This document shows positions 49,741 through 59,429 of a DNA stretch of 64,000 nucleotides, one piece after another. The stretch covers positions 290,001 to 354,000 of the forward strand of contig OX424557.1 of NCBI GenBank assembly GCA_949152475.1, in the 5' to 3' direction. Origin of the DNA: Terebella lapidaria. Its lineage: Eukaryota; Annelida; Polychaeta; Terebellida; Terebellidae. The notes under the pieces were generated by a model, which searched no databases, was not told the DNA's origin, and worked only from the letters and a program-made list of their open reading frames with translations. Positions within the stretch are counted from its first letter, which is position 1; each line of letters opens with the position of its first letter. The position numbers were made by a program, and so were the translations under genes.

Positions 49741-51778
49741 GAAGATGATGGCCAATTACACAATTCTGTTATTCCCTAGTGTTATTCCAGTACGCCCATA
49801 GGCACAAATAACTAAATCGTCATGATCTGTTTTAGATGTTTGGTTGCGGCATACTGCCCTTGTGCTGTGTTTTTCATCTGTTGACCTTCAAGTATATTCC
49901 TGGCTGGTAACTTGTACCAAACAATTAGTTGTGAAACTGCAATGTTATCTCGGTTGCTGTTCAATGAGGGGTTTATTCATTCCCCACATTGTTTGGCTAA
50001 TTAGAATATTTTTGTTGCAAATCTGATAGTGGAAATTCAGCGAAACATAGAAAAGTACCACAGAAGCATTGGTGTGCTTGTGAATCTTCTACCTGACTCG
50101 CAGTGCTATTCAGGGAAGTGTGTGTGTGTGTGGGAGGGGGGGGGGGGGGGCGTGATAGGATAACAAGAATTAGTATACTAGTATATCAGCATTAGCAGTA
50201 CATCCATACGTCCCAGATCCCGTGTCAAATAGAACGTGCAATATTTTCAGGTACACAGATTGTGATTATACCTGATGGGTATTAGCGTGGGTGTTACCCC
50301 TTCTACCGCAAAAGTACAGGCTCAGCAGTTGGGGGAACGTTCGCTGGGAGAGTTCTCAGTTCTCCACCTGGCACCTCCGGGACCTGGCACCGTGTCTGTC
50401 TGTGGCCGGACTGGGTGGGTGTTTGTACAGCTGACTCAGAGTAACACTCGGCGTCCAGGATTGCCTTCCAGTGCTCCCTGGAAGCTATACATTCACACCA
50501 GTACTTCCTCGAGCTCGCACCCCGCGGTGCATACACGGTGAATTCTGCTTACAACAGGAACGCTCGCGCCGTTTTGTCCATGTTATTCTTGGTGCCCATA
50601 ACCTTTTGGCAGATCTTCAGTTCGTTTGAAGGGAAATAGAAGCAATTTCTGCCAAGATTTTGACCCCCTCCCCCTCCTCCCTCTCGTTGTGTTTAGCCAT
50701 TGGCGCACATAATGTTCAGTCTCCCATCCGAAGACATCAACAGTCTATTTTTAGCCAGCATTTCACCTGGATGCTGGCCTCAGTACCTGAGTACCTTTCT
50801 CGTCTGTCTATATCGTTGTGTTGACCTGTTACGCTCGGGTACTTGATCGCGAATGGCCGTGCTAATGCGCACTGCCCGTGGGAAATCAATGGGCGCATGA
50901 CTGCGGTTTCTGTGGTTCGGCAGTGTTGAAATTTGTTGTCCATACATCTCCAGATGTCATTAGTATTTTGAACAGATTTTTTCACCCACTCTGAAACAGA
51001 ATACGAATACTTTTTTTTTATTCAGCAACTTGAAATGCAATCATATGAAATAATAAACAATGAGTGAGAAAATGAAAATGAAATAAATTGACAAAATATG
51101 AAATGAACAAACATTATTTGCAAACAAACAAAAACAATCGATTTACATACATGTAAGTTGCTGAAGAGACCATTCGAAGCCTAAAGGCTGTATTAAGTAT
51201 GGCCTAAAAAAGAACAATAATAAACATATTTCAGGAAATTGATACATGACCAGAAATCATAAACCAAGGAAAGAAATACTAAACAAATATACATGACATA
51301 AGAAGAAAAAAACAAGAAAAAAAAACTTGGGAGTGACATTTTGGTGGATGGAACTGCAGGGAACTCCGACGACCCTAAGTGTCAATTTTATCAGCATTAT
51401 TACACAGATATGTGGTTGAAAATGAATGTTTTGTATTTGGTTGGAAAGTTACTGACTCAGAAAAATTTTAAAAACCCAAGAACAAAAATGGAGCTATGAG
51501 TTAAAGCAGCTGCCTTCAAAACCAGTCAATATTTTTTGAAAACTGTATTTCATATTGAACATGCTAAACTAACTGAATGAAACACTCACATCAGCAGTAA
51601 TGAAAATAACCAGTCCTCAGGGAAATTTTGCTCATTCGAACAGGCGGTTCTAGCCTAAATACAGGAACTGTATCCATCACAAGCAGACGTAAACAAAGCA
51701 TATAAGTGCGAGATAGACTGACAATTCCACGCACATCATGGTATATCACTGATTATTTTCTCACAACTGCACTATATA
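49741..51778. other. Unique flank, no confident gene
   Basis: Mostly AT-rich unique DNA with a long G run near 50,137-50,150 and A/T-rich simple sequence near 51,010-51,330. A GC-richer island at about 50,275-50,545 is open on both strands for 77-88 codons, but lacks convincing splice sites or a recognisable domain. Confidence 0.5.
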
Positions 51779-52515
51779 TGTAAAGTTATTGACTACCGTC
51801 CGCTCTTCGGGATCCTCGAGGATAGTCCTCTCTCATCCGAGTCCTTGCGGACGCGCATCCGCTATTCCGGATCCTCGCGGCAGGGCCGCTCACCGGAGGT
51901 CGCGGCGGACACGGTAACTACTTCATCATTAACGGTAACCAGGTAACAGCCCACCCGACACTCCCAGGCCTACGGACACCGTTCAGAAACTAGTTCATCC
52001 CTACGGTGTTAACTGGCGGGGCCTGGCGAGCCGCGGTCTGCCTCGGGGACGGAACCCCGTACAGTCCGACATGCTGGCCAGAGCCTCTGTCACATGTCCC
52101 GGGAAGGGAGAGAGCTGGCGATCCACAGGGCCGAAGGCCCCCGAGTCAGCAACTCGTCTCTCCCAGCCCGGGCCTCCCCACGGAAATCGTCCCCAGGGCT
52201 CTAGGAGCCCACTACTCGCAAACAGGGAACACAAAGCTCATGGCCGAGCCTCGTGTGCGTCCTGTCTCTCGATCTTGGACAATCTCCTCGAACGAGTCGC
52301 TTCCAGTGTATATATAATACACCAGAAACTGTGGGGCGCACGCGAGGTTAAATCGATCCATTGTTATAGTTTACTGGAACGTAAATTACAATACGTCGCC
52401 GTGGCAACGCACGCTCGAACGGAGCATGTCAAAACAAGGCCAAGTACGAAAAGGCCACATAAATGGCATTTATGTTTACAAACACCTGCCGCGTGCTTAG
52501 GGCAAAATCGCCACA
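51779..52515 (-). repeat. 3' LTR of element C
   Basis: A 737-bp direct repeat with TG...CA ends; on the plus strand it begins TGTAAAGTTATTGAC and ends AAATCGCCACA. A TATA-like stretch lies near 52,309-52,319. It aligns end to end with the element A LTR. Confidence 0.93.
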
Positions 52516-55122
52516 TTACCCCCTTCTTACAATGTTGGTCCCCAACATGTTCCGCCTGCGCCCAAAACTGCAAAACACGACGAAGGCATCGCATGGCGGA
52601 CCGAAGGAAGCAAGGTGAACGGTGCCCAGAAGTCACGGCGCAACACACTAGGACTTTAAGAGTCCCTTTTGGAAGAATGGGGAACTACCCCCGGACTTAC
52701 GGAGTAAACTATAACGCGCTTTGCAATTTTGAATAAATCCTCATAAACAAGCTAAAATTTTGACCGAGGTGGTCCAAAACCGTGTGATGACCTTGGAAGG
52801 TCATCCGTTATAAAAGGACGGTGTGTCGAGTCTTTGGAATATCTTTAAGGTTAGACTTTAAATTTAGAAATTTTGTAAAACGACACACCGAGTGATCAAA
52901 AGTGATAGTACCTCTAAAAATGTTGCCGACCGCCCTGCCGGCCGGCTCCTCAGATCCGCAGAACGGGTCTGAGGCAGGGCGGAGCCGCGGGAGCGACTCC
53001 GGCACGCCCGCATGACATATGTACATCTAGCAGACACACATACACCTGCGGACAGCTGTCGCAGACAGCTATCAAAGCCAACGCGGCAAGCCGCATCAAC
53101 TGCCAGTATCTGTATACTGCAACCCGCACAGGCCTGTGTACAGACACGCAGATGGACGGACGTCTGCACTTTCATGCAGCCGCCCGCCCGCCCGCACATC
53201 TTCAGCACGGCCCGCATGGGGAGTTTACAACTGACAAAATCACCTGCATCTCGAACACCGGACACGCGGATCCCGCGGAATTCAGCGCCGCATCGGCGGA
53301 CGAAATGCGGATGGCACAAAACAAATGCGCTACACATCTGGAGATTAAATAAATAATCCGGGTTCGACATTGTTGTATAAATATACATGCAGCAAATGTT
53401 GACAGCTATTCTACACGCGTAGCAGCGCACGCGGAGTCACTGAAAACTTCTGTCCCCGGTCAAAATGACACATTGCTCGAACCAAAATTCAAACACTATA
53501 AACTCATGCGGAAACAATCATTTCCCTCCGGTGACTCCTCACACTCCATGTATACGGGTAGAAAATGTATTTCTATCCCGGGGGACCTCGCAAATATATA
53601 TTGTAATTAAGATTAGTCATTCGCTTTAGCGTCCGCACCGGCGGTCAATGACGTAAAATTAATCACACAGCAAGGTGGAAATTGGGCTTAAAATTGACAG
53701 TAACCACTAACTTGTGGTTGTTACGATTATGTCAGACGAAAACAACAATAAATTGTCATTCTCCAGTCTTTTCGGATATGCACATCAATCCGTCACTGTC
53801 AAAATTAACGCAATTCCTTACACCCCTCTTTCGAGAGCGGAAATCTCCCGATTTCTTACTCTCTATTGCACCGGAAAGGAAATTTCACATACTTGTCTCA
53901 ATTGTGTCATTAATCGAGCAAGAACAGAATTCTCCAGAGACATGCCGCACACTTGTGGCTTATATAATCCACTCACTAAATAATAAGGTGAGATGGAAAA
54001 TAAACAAAATCACTCCCCATAGCCGCTGGTACGCTTACAGGGCGATCGGACATACCCATGACGTCCGGACAGACAATTGGGCGCCCTATGGGCGGTAGCG
54101 ACCCGCCCACTAGCAATCCCAACGTACAGCCCGACCGCGGAGCGGTGTCCGGTCCAACCCAGAGCCAATCCAAACGACTACCGGAGCGCGGAACCAATAG
54201 ATTAGACGCGGAGCCGGCATGGTCCGTAGCCCCTATGGCTAGGGGGAACGTGCCCGTCATGCCGGCGCCCAATCTAGAGGATCCCTAACATGATGAAATC
54301 AATAGCCGGCGGACGTCCGGAACTGCCCGCGGACGGAGTCCAGAACGAACGCCCACCATAAATTTGGCATATTGACCTTATCCAATGACAATGATAGGGA
54401 TTAAAAGCCACAAAGCATGCTGCGCATGTACAATACGACCCCCTTCTTAGAAAGGGGCCGGGGATCCGGTCATCCCGGCCGGACCGCGTATTATAAGGTG
54501 CGATCCGGACGAAAATGAGCGTCCCCCACTGCCGCGGCCATTATAAATAATGGTAAACGGTTTCCTGCCGTAGAAACCTTAAACTACTATAACCGCAATT
54601 ACAGTAGTGGCGCACGGGGGATAACTACACCGAAGTGCGTCATCTTAAAGCGTCCGGACGCCGGACGAGTCACGCGGACGAACCGCGGACATCAGTCCTC
54701 ACATCCGGATGCTATCCCCGCGTCCAGTAGCCAGTTCCCAAATCCGTGGGAAGGCGCTTCTCCCGTAGCGGACGTAAATCCCAACCTCAGTCTGGCCACA
54801 TAAGAGGTTGTTCCGGGACCAGGGGCGTCCGGCCGAATCACAAAATTCGTCCGGCCAGCGTAACCGTGTGGCGGATTACGCCGGACAGCCGTCCACAATG
54901 TGCGGACAGGCCATCCACACGTCCCTGGCGCTGGAAACTACAGGAGGGCGGATGCGGAGCGGAGGCGTTACGACGCAAAGATATCCGCGGACCCTCAACT
55001 CCGGAGATAGCCACAAAGTGACCGCTCACGGAGGAAAGTCGTGCGGATCCTCACGGAACGACCTAAAATCCATCCCTGGTGTGATAGATGGATACCGCAG
55101 ACGCATCCGCATGGGCGGAACG
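52516..55122 (-). other. Long 3' non-coding region of element C with polypurine tract and stem-loops
   Basis: Reading from the LTR inward, the polypurine motif (ACCCCCTTCTT on the plus strand) is at 52,518-52,528, conserved stem-loops at 52,786-52,890, a C-specific segment of about 0.86 kb at roughly 53,007-53,870, and then a stretch shared with element A (about 53,870-54,690) with a second polypurine-like motif at 54,438-54,448 and the hairpins at 54,538-54,553 and 54,583-54,608. Short open frames, including a 188-codon Cys-rich one ending at 52,864, show no recognisable domain and cross the conserved stem-loops, so I do not call them genes. Confidence 0.75.
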
Positions 55123-58100
55123 TTAATCCCACCCATACCGGGACGGCGCACGAGGTTTACGGCGTGGCCGCCCGTCATCCGCAAGTGGTGGAGGGAGCGG
55201 GGGTACCTGCGGATCGCCGAGATCTGGTTCAAAGTCGTCCGGACCGTCATCCGACGGGTCAGAGAGGTCCGGAAGACCCACCATACGGCGTACACGCTCG
55301 TCCGGAGTCCGCGGATGCTGACCGGACGGATCCCATACGGGAGCATCATCCGGTTCCGCATCTTGAATTAGCGGATCCATGACAAGCGGGCCTTCGTACT
55401 TCTTCAGGTTATCTATGTGAACCACCAGAACCCTGTCCGGGTCGGAGTCCCTCCGGATCCGGTAGTCCACGTCCGTAACCCTCTTAAGCACTGTAAACGG
55501 CCCTATCCACGGCTTAGCAAACTTGTTACCTTGCTTAAGCGGTGGGTAATAGTAGCGCACCTTGTCGCCTTCCGCGAAAGCGGGCCTAGCCTTAGCATGG
55601 GCATCATAGGCTCGTTTCTGCCGGATAGCGGACTTGTCAAGGCGCGCCCGCGCGAAATCATGAGCGTTCGCCAGGGCACGGCGAACCCACTCCACGTACT
55701 CCGGACTGCACTGGGGTACCGCGCCGGTCTCTGCCGCAGTTGGATACATAATATCCACGGGCAAATTTAGCTCCCGGCCGTACAACATCGCGTGCGGAGT
55801 AACTCCGGTCGAAGAGTGGACCGACGACCTGTACGCCATTAAGACATACGGGAGGTGGTCATCCCAATCATTCGCACGATCATTCACAAAGGCCGCCAGC
55901 ATGTTGAGGATCGATCGATTAAAGCGTTCGACCTGGCCATCAGACTGGGGCCTGTAGGGGGTGGTCCGCACCTTGGTACTCCCTAGCATCTGTGCTAGGT
56001 TTCGGAACAGGTTGCTCTCAAATTGCGTGCCCTGATCCGAATGTACCTGTTTAGGTACCCCATGGTACACCACCCATCTATTCACCAATAACCGAGCTAC
56101 CTCGTCCGCAGTCTGGCGGCGCAGTGGGTAGGCGTCGGTATACTTGGTAAAATAGTCGGAAATCACTAGGATGTACCGGAAACCACGCGGGGTAACCCGG
56201 TGGGTATCCAGTATATCCAAAGCTATCCGATCAAACGGCGCGCCCGCCTTAACCGTGGTTAAGGGGTGGCGGCCAGGAGTCGGAACTCCTTTGCGAGCTT
56301 GACACCGAGGGCAGGCTGCGCACCACCGTTGCACGTCCAGGCTGCTACCAGGCCAATGAAAGCGCTGTTGCAGCCTATGGACGGTCCTCCGGATTCCCAA
56401 GTGACCGGTCACCCGGAGGTCATGCAACTGGTGGAGTACTTCTTTCCGCAGCTCCGCCGGAAGCACCAACTGCCATATTGGAGGCAGTGGGGTCGGTGGC
56501 TCATAGCGCCGGTACAGGAGGCCATCCCTCAAGGAGAGTCGTTCCCACTGAGATACTAGAGACAAGGTCTCCTCCCTGTAGGTCTTTCGCTCCGCCTTCG
56601 AGGGCTTCTGGCTGGCCTCAAGGGCTGTAATTACCGGTGCCAGAGCTCTGTCAGCTCTCTGCTTCGCAGCCAGCTGCGCCGGAGAGTAGCCACCTAGGTA
56701 ATTAGGCCCCTCATCCGACGCGTCCGACTGCGCCGCAGCGGCCATCACCACAGGGGGTAAGGACCGCTCATACTCAGATTCGTCCGTGGACGAGGGTACC
56801 CACGAGGAGTACACCGCCGGACTTGAGGAAGACTCGCTGGAGCTGAGCCGCACCTCCGCTTCAAACGCGGGGCGCCAACGCCGGTAACGGCGGGTCCTCG
56901 CGCGGGAGTGAACTCCTGCTGCTCCGGCCGCCGTGTTGTTAGAGGGGGCGGCGGCCTGCGGTCTCCCCGGAAGGTCCACTTCCGAGTCTGAGGAAGAATC
57001 CGCGGCGTGCTGGAATGGAGCCATCCCTGCACAGCCAGGATTCTTGCACTTATGACAACGGGACAAGCCGTCCGCGTTGCCGTGCAACTTACCGGCGCGG
57101 TGCTCAATTTTCATGTCATACTCTTGGAGTTTGACGAGCCACCGGGCCACCAAGCCGTCGGCCTCACTATAGTTGAGGAGCCATCTCAGCGAACCGTGGT
57201 CGGTCCGCAAGCGGAAATGGCGTCCCAACAGATAGTGCCGGAAGCGCTTGGTCATAGTAACAACCGCGAGCAACTCGCGGTGCGTGGTACAGTAGTTCAT
57301 TTGAGAGCGGCTGAGAGCCACACTCGCATAAGCTACTACCCGCTCCTGCCCGTCCACGATTTGCGAGAGGACACCGCCGAGTGCAAAGTTACTCGCGTCA
57401 GTGTCCAGGATGAACTCGCAATCCGGACGAGGGTGCCGCAGCACCGGCGCATCTGCCAAAGCCCTCCGGAGTTCCGCGAAGGCAGTTACCTGCTCTTCAG
57501 ACCAGATGAAGTCGGCGCCCTTTTCCGTAAGGATAGTAAGGGGGCGCGCAACCTCCGCAAAGCCTCGCACGAACCGGCGGTGGTAACTCGCGAAGCCCAA
57601 AAAGGACCTCACGTCCGCCACGTTGCAAGGCCGAGGCCAGTTCTTGACGGCCTCTAGCTTTTTAGGATCTGGCCTAACTCCGGTGCCCGTTACCATGAAG
57701 CCCAAGTACAGGATCTCCTGCGCGAAAAGTTCGCATTTACTTGGCTTCAACTTGAGCCCTGCTCCGCGGATGCGATGGAGTACCATCTGGAGGTTGGTGA
57801 GGGTTTCCTCGAACGACCGGCCATACACGACGACATCGTCGATGTAGACCATACATCGCTTCCAGAGGAACCCTTTAAGTACCATCTCCATGAGGCGCTC
57901 GAACGTCGCTGGAGCGTTACAGAGCCCGAACGGCATTACCTTAAATTGGTAGAGCCCGTTCTTAGTAACGAAGGCAGTTTTCGCCCTATCACTCTCCTCC
58001 ATCTCGACCTGCCAATACCCGGAGGCCAGATCCAGAGCACAGAAGTAGTGCGATCCGGCCAGGGAATCGAAGGTGTCTTCGATGTGCGGGAGAGGATATG

Positions 58101-59421
58101 AGTCCTTCCGCGTGACATCGTTAAGCTTACGGTAATCAACGCAGAACCTCCACGAGCCGTCCTTCTTCTTCACCATAACCACAGGACTCGCCCAAGGGCT
58201 GTCACTGGGTTCGATGATGTCTAGCTCGAGCATCTTCTGCACCTCCTGGTCAATGACCTCTTGGTGCACTATCGCTGCTCGCCGTAGACGTTGTTTGATC
58301 GGACGCTCGTCTAGGAGGTCGATGCGGTGTTTGGCAACGTCTGTCTTGCCGACCGCACCATCCGGACCCATAAACACATCCGCATACTGCCGCAACAGTC
58401 TGCGGAGCGCCTGGCGCTGCTCTCCACCCAGCCGGTCCTTCGGAACCAGAGATTCCAGATGGTCCGGCAGGGTGAACGGATCATCTCCGGCGGCCGCCGC
58501 CGCGCACGCAGCGCGGCAGACCGGGTCGTCGGGGATGACACGACTAGACGACGCGGGCACAGCTGTAGCTGCTAGGTACCCGCGCCGCAGCACAACGGGT
58601 GAGTCCGTGGGATTCACCACGAGAAGGGGCAACATGCGGGCGTCGGACTTGACCAGAGTCCCGCCCAGCACGAGCCCAGTTCCCTTGGCGAAACTGCTCA
58701 CCGGCTGCACTATACACGGACGACCTTCGAGGGGCATGCGGGGACGACGCGGCCGCGCCTCGATGATCATCTCGCTCATAGGCGGCACCACCGTGGTGCG
58801 CGCCACCCGCATTTGGAACGAATGCACTGGACCCATGCGGAAGAGGTAGTGAGTATCCTCTCCCATCCGGAATTCACCCGCACTGAAGATAGCGGTGACC
58901 CGGTGGGCCCGGAGAAAATTCATTCCAATAATCCCGGCCGCTCCGATGTCTGCGACGATTGCCTCTGTCGGATACACCTTGTCCCCAAGTGTAACAGGCA
59001 ACTCGACGATACCGTAGACACGGATGCGGTTGTTACCGGCCCCGTAGAGCTGGTAAGGACCGGGATCCCGCAACTCAAGGTTGCGGAGCACGGGTTCCTT
59101 CCGGAACGTTCCTATGGCTATGAGGGTGACCTCCGAGCCTGAGTCTACAAGGAACCGGACCGGCTCCCGCCCGAGTGGCAGGGGCAGGTACCAGCAAGTG
59201 TCCTTGACCAGTGCGTTTCTTGAACGGTATCTTTCGCACGCACTGGGCCCATTCTCGGAGTCCTCGTGATCCGCCTCAGCCGCGGACGAGCCAGACTGGT
59301 CCTCAAGGACCACTTCCGGAGAAGTTATATCTACTTGAGGTTCGTCCAGTTCATCCGTAGGTGGGGCGGCATCCGTTGCCACGGAACAACTGTCCTCGGA
59401 CGTAGTGTTGGTCGCCACCAC
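55123..59421 (-). CDS. pol: Pol polyprotein of element C: protease, RT, RNase H, integrase
   Basis: Open for 1,432 codons from the first Met at 59,421; the frame probably extends upstream into gag, because Ty3/gypsy Pol is usually made by a frame change from Gag. Visible parts are retropepsin with DSG at residues 93-95, reverse transcriptase with YIDD at 526-529, RNase H with DTDAS at 673-677, a CHKCKNPGC cluster near 789-797 and a Ser-rich linker to about 905, an integrase HHCC-type region (about 1,000-1,040), and a DDE core at D1069, D1129 and E1165, with 35 residues between the last two. The C-terminus has a GPFTVL...VHIDNLKKY segment and no chromodomain. Products would copy the RNA into DNA and integrate it. 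Confidence 0.93.
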   Translation of the reverse strand: MVATNTTSEDSCSVATDAAPPTDELDEPQVDITSPEVVLEDQSGSSAAEADHEDSENGPSACERYRSRNALVKDTCWYLPLPLGREPVRFLVDSGSEVTLIAIGTFRKEPVLRNLELRDPGPYQLYGAGNNRIRVYGIVELPVTLGDKVYPTEAIVADIGAAGIIGMNFLRAHRVTAIFSAGEFRMGEDTHYLFRMGPVHSFQMRVARTTVVPPMSEMIIEARPRRPRMPLEGRPCIVQPVSSFAKGTGLVLGGTLVKSDARMLPLLVVNPTDSPVVLRRGYLAATAVPASSSRVIPDDPVCRAACAAAAAGDDPFTLPDHLESLVPKDRLGGEQRQALRRLLRQYADVFMGPDGAVGKTDVAKHRIDLLDERPIKQRLRRAAIVHQEVIDQEVQKMLELDIIEPSDSPWASPVVMVKKKDGSWRFCVDYRKLNDVTRKDSYPLPHIEDTFDSLAGSHYFCALDLASGYWQVEMEESDRAKTAFVTKNGLYQFKVMPFGLCNAPATFERLMEMVLKGFLWKRCMVYIDDVVVYGRSFEETLTNLQMVLHRIRGAGLKLKPSKCELFAQEILYLGFMVTGTGVRPDPKKLEAVKNWPRPCNVADVRSFLGFASYHRRFVRGFAEVARPLTILTEKGADFIWSEEQVTAFAELRRALADAPVLRHPRPDCEFILDTDASNFALGGVLSQIVDGQERVVAYASVALSRSQMNYCTTHRELLAVVTMTKRFRHYLLGRHFRLRTDHGSLRWLLNYSEADGLVARWLVKLQEYDMKIEHRAGKLHGNADGLSRCHKCKNPGCAGMAPFQHAADSSSDSEVDLPGRPQAAAPSNNTAAGAAGVHSRARTRRYRRWRPAFEAEVRLSSSESSSSPAVYSSWVPSSTDESEYERSLPPVVMAAAAQSDASDEGPNYLGGYSPAQLAAKQRADRALAPVITALEASQKPSKAERKTYREETLSLVSQWERLSLRDGLLYRRYEPPTPLPPIWQLVLPAELRKEVLHQLHDLRVTGHLGIRRTVHRLQQRFHWPGSSLDVQRWCAACPRCQARKGVPTPGRHPLTTVKAGAPFDRIALDILDTHRVTPRGFRYILVISDYFTKYTDAYPLRRQTADEVARLLVNRWVVYHGVPKQVHSDQGTQFESNLFRNLAQMLGSTKVRTTPYRPQSDGQVERFNRSILNMLAAFVNDRANDWDDHLPYVLMAYRSSVHSSTGVTPHAMLYGRELNLPVDIMYPTAAETGAVPQCSPEYVEWVRRALANAHDFARARLDKSAIRQKRAYDAHAKARPAFAEGDKVRYYYPPLKQGNKFAKPWIGPFTVLKRVTDVDYRIRRDSDPDRVLVVHIDNLKKYEGPLVMDPLIQDAEPDDAPVWDPSGQHPRTPDERVRRMVGLPDLSDPSDDGPDDFEPDLGDPQVPPLPPPLADDGRPRRKPRAPSRYGWD

Positions 59422-59429
59422 GTCCGAGT

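Noticed and set aside
49844-50026. ATG after a CTGTTTTAG acceptor-like site as a second exon of the gene starting at 45,148
   Set aside because: The frame continuing from the phase-0 donor closes after about 24 codons and shows no domain.
45013-50150. Long poly-G runs (near 45,014, 47,633, 47,680, 48,765, 50,137) as special signals
   Set aside because: They are common simple repeats and exact lengths in assemblies are unreliable; mentioned only as context.
52864-53430. 188-codon Cys-rich minus-strand frame in element C as an env or accessory gene
   Set aside because: It runs through the conserved 3' UTR stem-loops, has no recognisable domain or membrane segment, and has no counterpart in A or B.
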